The position numbers and the translations under genes are program-made. From a virus, in the IMG/VR virus record IMGVR_UViG_3300000364_000025, positions 1 to 37,880 of that record: 37,880 nucleotides of DNA; one strand, given 5' to 3'. The stretch's first letter is position 1, and every line of letters begins with the position of its first letter. This document shows positions 35,787 through 37,880 of the stretch, one piece after another. The notes under the pieces were generated by a model that saw only the letters and a list, made by a program, of their open reading frames with translations, was not told where the DNA came from and did not search any database.

Positions 35787-36319
35787 AAACTCCCTTCTTC
35801 GTCACTGGCTTGCCTCGGAGTAGAAGCGCCTGGATGGCCAATTTCCTGACCACCGATCGGACACTGTGTTATCACGACCCAGTACCGGGCACGATGCTGC
35901 ATATCATCGGAAATGATGAACGGACGATCGGCGCGAGTGGCCCGGAACTGATGACGGAGTTTGAAGCCTTGAGTAATTTCTACCCCTCGGCGCCGTGGGT
36001 GGTCCTGCTACGTAACCCCGATGAAGCGCAGGCCAGTTTTGACGCACTTATGAACCGTGAATGTGTGCGGTTAAACGGATGGGCTACAGAAGCGGTCTGG
36101 GAAGCCCGTAAATTGACTTTAAAACAGCTTTGCGTTAAGCCGATGGTAATGGCAATAGACACGGAAGACCTCGACGACGAAGGCCAAGCCAGCCGCGTCT
36201 GGAATTGGCTCTTACCGAACATTCAATTTGATCATCAACGTTGGAAACTGCTTAAAAACCTGAATATTCAGCAACATTTCACAAAAAGACTGACACTACT
36301 GGCAAAGGAGGGGATCTGA
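35783..36319 (+). CDS. sulfotransferase-like protein
   Basis: A 178-residue protein. Residues 8-20 (TGLPRSRSAWMAN) are a P-loop-like PAPS-binding site as in sulfotransferases, and LLRNPDEAQASFDALM (from R77) fits the second PAPS-binding motif with an Arg and a Ser. It would transfer sulfate from PAPS to a sugar or protein. It stands between virion genes in the tail region. The short length means the acceptor part is minimal. The target is unknown. Confidence 0.7.
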   Translation: MKTPFFVTGLPRSRSAWMANFLTTDRTLCYHDPVPGTMLHIIGNDERTIGASGPELMTEFEALSNFYPSAPWVVLLRNPDEAQASFDALMNRECVRLNGWATEAVWEARKLTLKQLCVKPMVMAIDTEDLDDEGQASRVWNWLLPNIQFDHQRWKLLKNLNIQQHFTKRLTLLAKEGI

Positions 36320-36320
36320 T

Positions 36321-37439
36321 ATGGCTTTGATGGCTGGTCTAGCGATTGCCGGTATCGGCGCGAGCGCCGCGGGCGCCGCGGGTGTAGGTGGTCCCAAGGC
36401 ACCAAAAGCCCCTAACCCGGTTCAGGCCGCGAAAACGACCCTTGGCGCACAAGCCGACGCGATGTTGATCGAACGTGAGCTGGCGCAACGTGAAGCTCTC
36501 GGGCAAGGAACCCCGGCAGGCACCAAAACGAGCCAGATGACCCGGGGCCAACTCGAAGCCCTGTACCGGAAACTGATCAAGAGCAAAGACCCGGCAGAAA
36601 GAGCGCAAGGCCGAATCCTCGAGCCATTGGCGACCGCAGCGAAGAGGACTGGAAAGGCTCAGACGGTGTATCAGGACGCCAACGGGAACTACATCAAAGG
36701 TGACGATTTCACCGGGTTAGGAACCGCCGACATTCAAGGCAAACTGGCGGGACAGCAAGCCGATCAGCAAATAGCGCTTGGAGCGAAGTACGGGGAAGAT
36801 TACGCCAATCAGCAAAGGGAAGAGGCGGAACAGGCTGACCCACTCGGCACTGGGGCCCGTAAGGCTGAATACGAGATGATCCAAAACCAGATCGAGAACC
36901 CGACCCCGATCAACCCGCTTGCTGGCCAACTCGACAGCCAGATTGACGCCCAGGTCAAAGCCGGCAAAGGGCTGGACCCACAATCGCAAGCCTTACTTGA
37001 AAGCGCAGTTGCTCGAGCCAATGCGGATCGCGGTGGTAACGTGGCCGCGGGCGACGTGGCTAACAGCATGTCCACCGGGGCGGAAGGTCAGGCACGGTTA
37101 CAGGCCGCCGAGGACAAGGCCGGGGCGTATCTGGCCAGCGGGAAGAGCCCGCAACAGATTCAGCGTGAACGGGAACAACTCAACATGTCTGACCTCGGCT
37201 CGTTTGTCTCGGGCAGGACACCAGAGGACCAGTTTCGACAAATCGGGGCGGCACAGGGATCGGTGCCGTATTACCCTGGGGCTACGGGCCCGGGGATGCC
37301 GACCAACGCGGCGAGCATCGGCCCGAATGCGGCCGCCCAGACCTACGCGGACCAAGTACGCCAGGCACAAGGCCAAACTTCATGGCTTTCAGCTCTGGGC
37401 GGGCTGGCGATCAAAGGTGCAGGAATGGGGATGGGCTGA
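36321..37439 (+). CDS. second internal virion or ejection protein candidate
   Basis: A 372-residue protein. It has a Gly/Ala-rich hydrophobic start (MALMAGLAIAGIGASAAGAA), then long helices with many Gln and Ala residues (ALYRKLIKSKDPAERAQ, GQQADQQIALGAKYGEDYAN) and a Gly-rich end (GGLAIKGAGMGMG). This fits ejection proteins that leave the virion with the DNA and enter the host envelope. AAAGGAGGGG precedes the ATG. Confidence 0.55.
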   Translation: MALMAGLAIAGIGASAAGAAGVGGPKAPKAPNPVQAAKTTLGAQADAMLIERELAQREALGQGTPAGTKTSQMTRGQLEALYRKLIKSKDPAERAQGRILEPLATAAKRTGKAQTVYQDANGNYIKGDDFTGLGTADIQGKLAGQQADQQIALGAKYGEDYANQQREEAEQADPLGTGARKAEYEMIQNQIENPTPINPLAGQLDSQIDAQVKAGKGLDPQSQALLESAVARANADRGGNVAAGDVANSMSTGAEGQARLQAAEDKAGAYLASGKSPQQIQREREQLNMSDLGSFVSGRTPEDQFRQIGAAQGSVPYYPGATGPGMPTNAASIGPNAAAQTYADQVRQAQGQTSWLSALGGLAIKGAGMGMG

Positions 37440-37443
37440 TTTT

Positions 37444-37680
37444 ATGGCAATCAATAGACAAGACACTTTAGGGCGGATGACAGCCTATCTCTCGAAAAAG
37501 TACCACCGACGTGTTGAATTTTTGCAGATGCCGAACAAGGGATTTATTGACGACGATGATGCGGTGGCGGTGCTCGTCGGTGGCGTGCATATCGGAACGG
37601 TTCCCCCTGGACACATTAACCCTGTTGCCTTACTCGACGCACTTTCTGCCGAGGTAAGGAGGCATTGTGAAGCAGGCTAA
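37444..37680 (+). CDS. small phage protein
   Basis: A 78-residue protein (RQDTLGRMTAYLSKKYHRRV, GFIDDDDAVAVLVGGVHIGT) with an alternating strand-helix pattern. The ATG at 37444 lies four bases after the previous stop. Unrecognised; it may be a tail-region accessory. Confidence 0.55.
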   Translation: MAINRQDTLGRMTAYLSKKYHRRVEFLQMPNKGFIDDDDAVAVLVGGVHIGTVPPGHINPVALLDALSAEVRRHCEAG

Positions 37681-37683
37681 TTT

Positions 37684-37880
37684 ATGGGCACTCTATCACG
37701 CGCAGATGTTGAATTACTGGATCGTAACCTACAAGACCTGACCGACACCGGGTTAAAGCGGCAAGGACTGAAGATCGCGCAGCAACGTGCCGACCAGGAA
37801 CACGAAGCCGAAGTAGCCCGGGAATTGACCAACCGCAGGCTGTTGGACGCCGAGGAACGACGGGGCAAAGCCGAAGACGC
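37684..37880 (+). CDS. coiled-coil protein, cut by the window end
   Basis: The first 65 residues of a frame that runs off the window (MGTLSRADVELLDRNLQDLT, then KIAQQRADQEHEAEVARELT). Strongly helical and charged, probably a virion or tail-region coiled coil. The 3' end and the full length cannot be seen. Confidence 0.5.
   Translation, partial: MGTLSRADVELLDRNLQDLTDTGLKRQGLKIAQQRADQEHEAEVARELTNRRLLDAEERRGKAED

Overview
The window looks like the left part of an integrated (or integration-competent) tailed phage of podovirus type. Position 1 lies inside an attachment core made of the 3' half of a tRNA-Arg(ACG) gene. A tyrosine integrase reads toward that core and its stop codon touches it. The right edge cuts through a virion-module gene, so the other attachment site lies outside. 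The host cannot be named with certainty. Asn/Thr-rich secreted proteins, moderately high GC and many GTG/TTG starts resemble Verrucomicrobiota-like bacteria, but this is an impression and was not tested.

Layout. 1-2.0 kb: leftward integrase and two small ribbon-helix-helix (RHH) proteins. 2.0-2.1 kb: a divergent control region with ATGCGCAT palindromes, an inverted repeat and a sigma70-like rightward promoter. From 2.1 kb to the end almost every gene is rightward and most neighbours overlap by 1-4 bases (ATGA or GTGA), so it probably works as one or a few long operons. 2.1-9.5 kb: a third RHH protein, a probable excisionase-like HTH protein, a DEDDh exonuclease, a Rad52/Mgm101-type annealing protein, an ASCH-like protein and a replication initiator-like protein with three iteron-like repeats inside its gene. 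9.5-16.8 kb: a DNA methyltransferase with four tandem SPPY modules, a SWIM-finger protein, an HNH nuclease, many small phage proteins, a C5-cytosine methyltransferase whose gene carries a second long open frame, a RusA-like protein and a radical SAM protein. 16.8-25.4 kb: small and large terminase, a degenerate tRNA(CAU)-like element, portal, scaffold and an N4-gp56-like major capsid protein. 25.4-32.2 kb: decoration, fibre and beta-helix-like proteins of which several carry Sec signals, plus a lysis-like cassette (XhlA-like, holin-like, lipoprotein) and a lone LuxR-type HTH. 32.2 kb to the end: tail adaptor and beta-propeller proteins, virion proteins and a sulfotransferase-like protein.

How the parts fit. 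The left end decides integration. The early genes supply recombination (annealing protein, exonuclease, RusA-like and HNH nucleases) and replication from an origin probably embedded in the initiator gene. Two methyltransferases and a radical SAM enzyme could modify nucleic acid. The right half packages DNA and builds a short-tailed virion. The most unusual points are the four-fold repeat of the catalytic motif in one methyltransferase, the dual-frame C5-methyltransferase gene, the iterons conserved at DNA level across reading frames, and phage-type surface proteins with signal peptides, some placed in the middle of the open frame.
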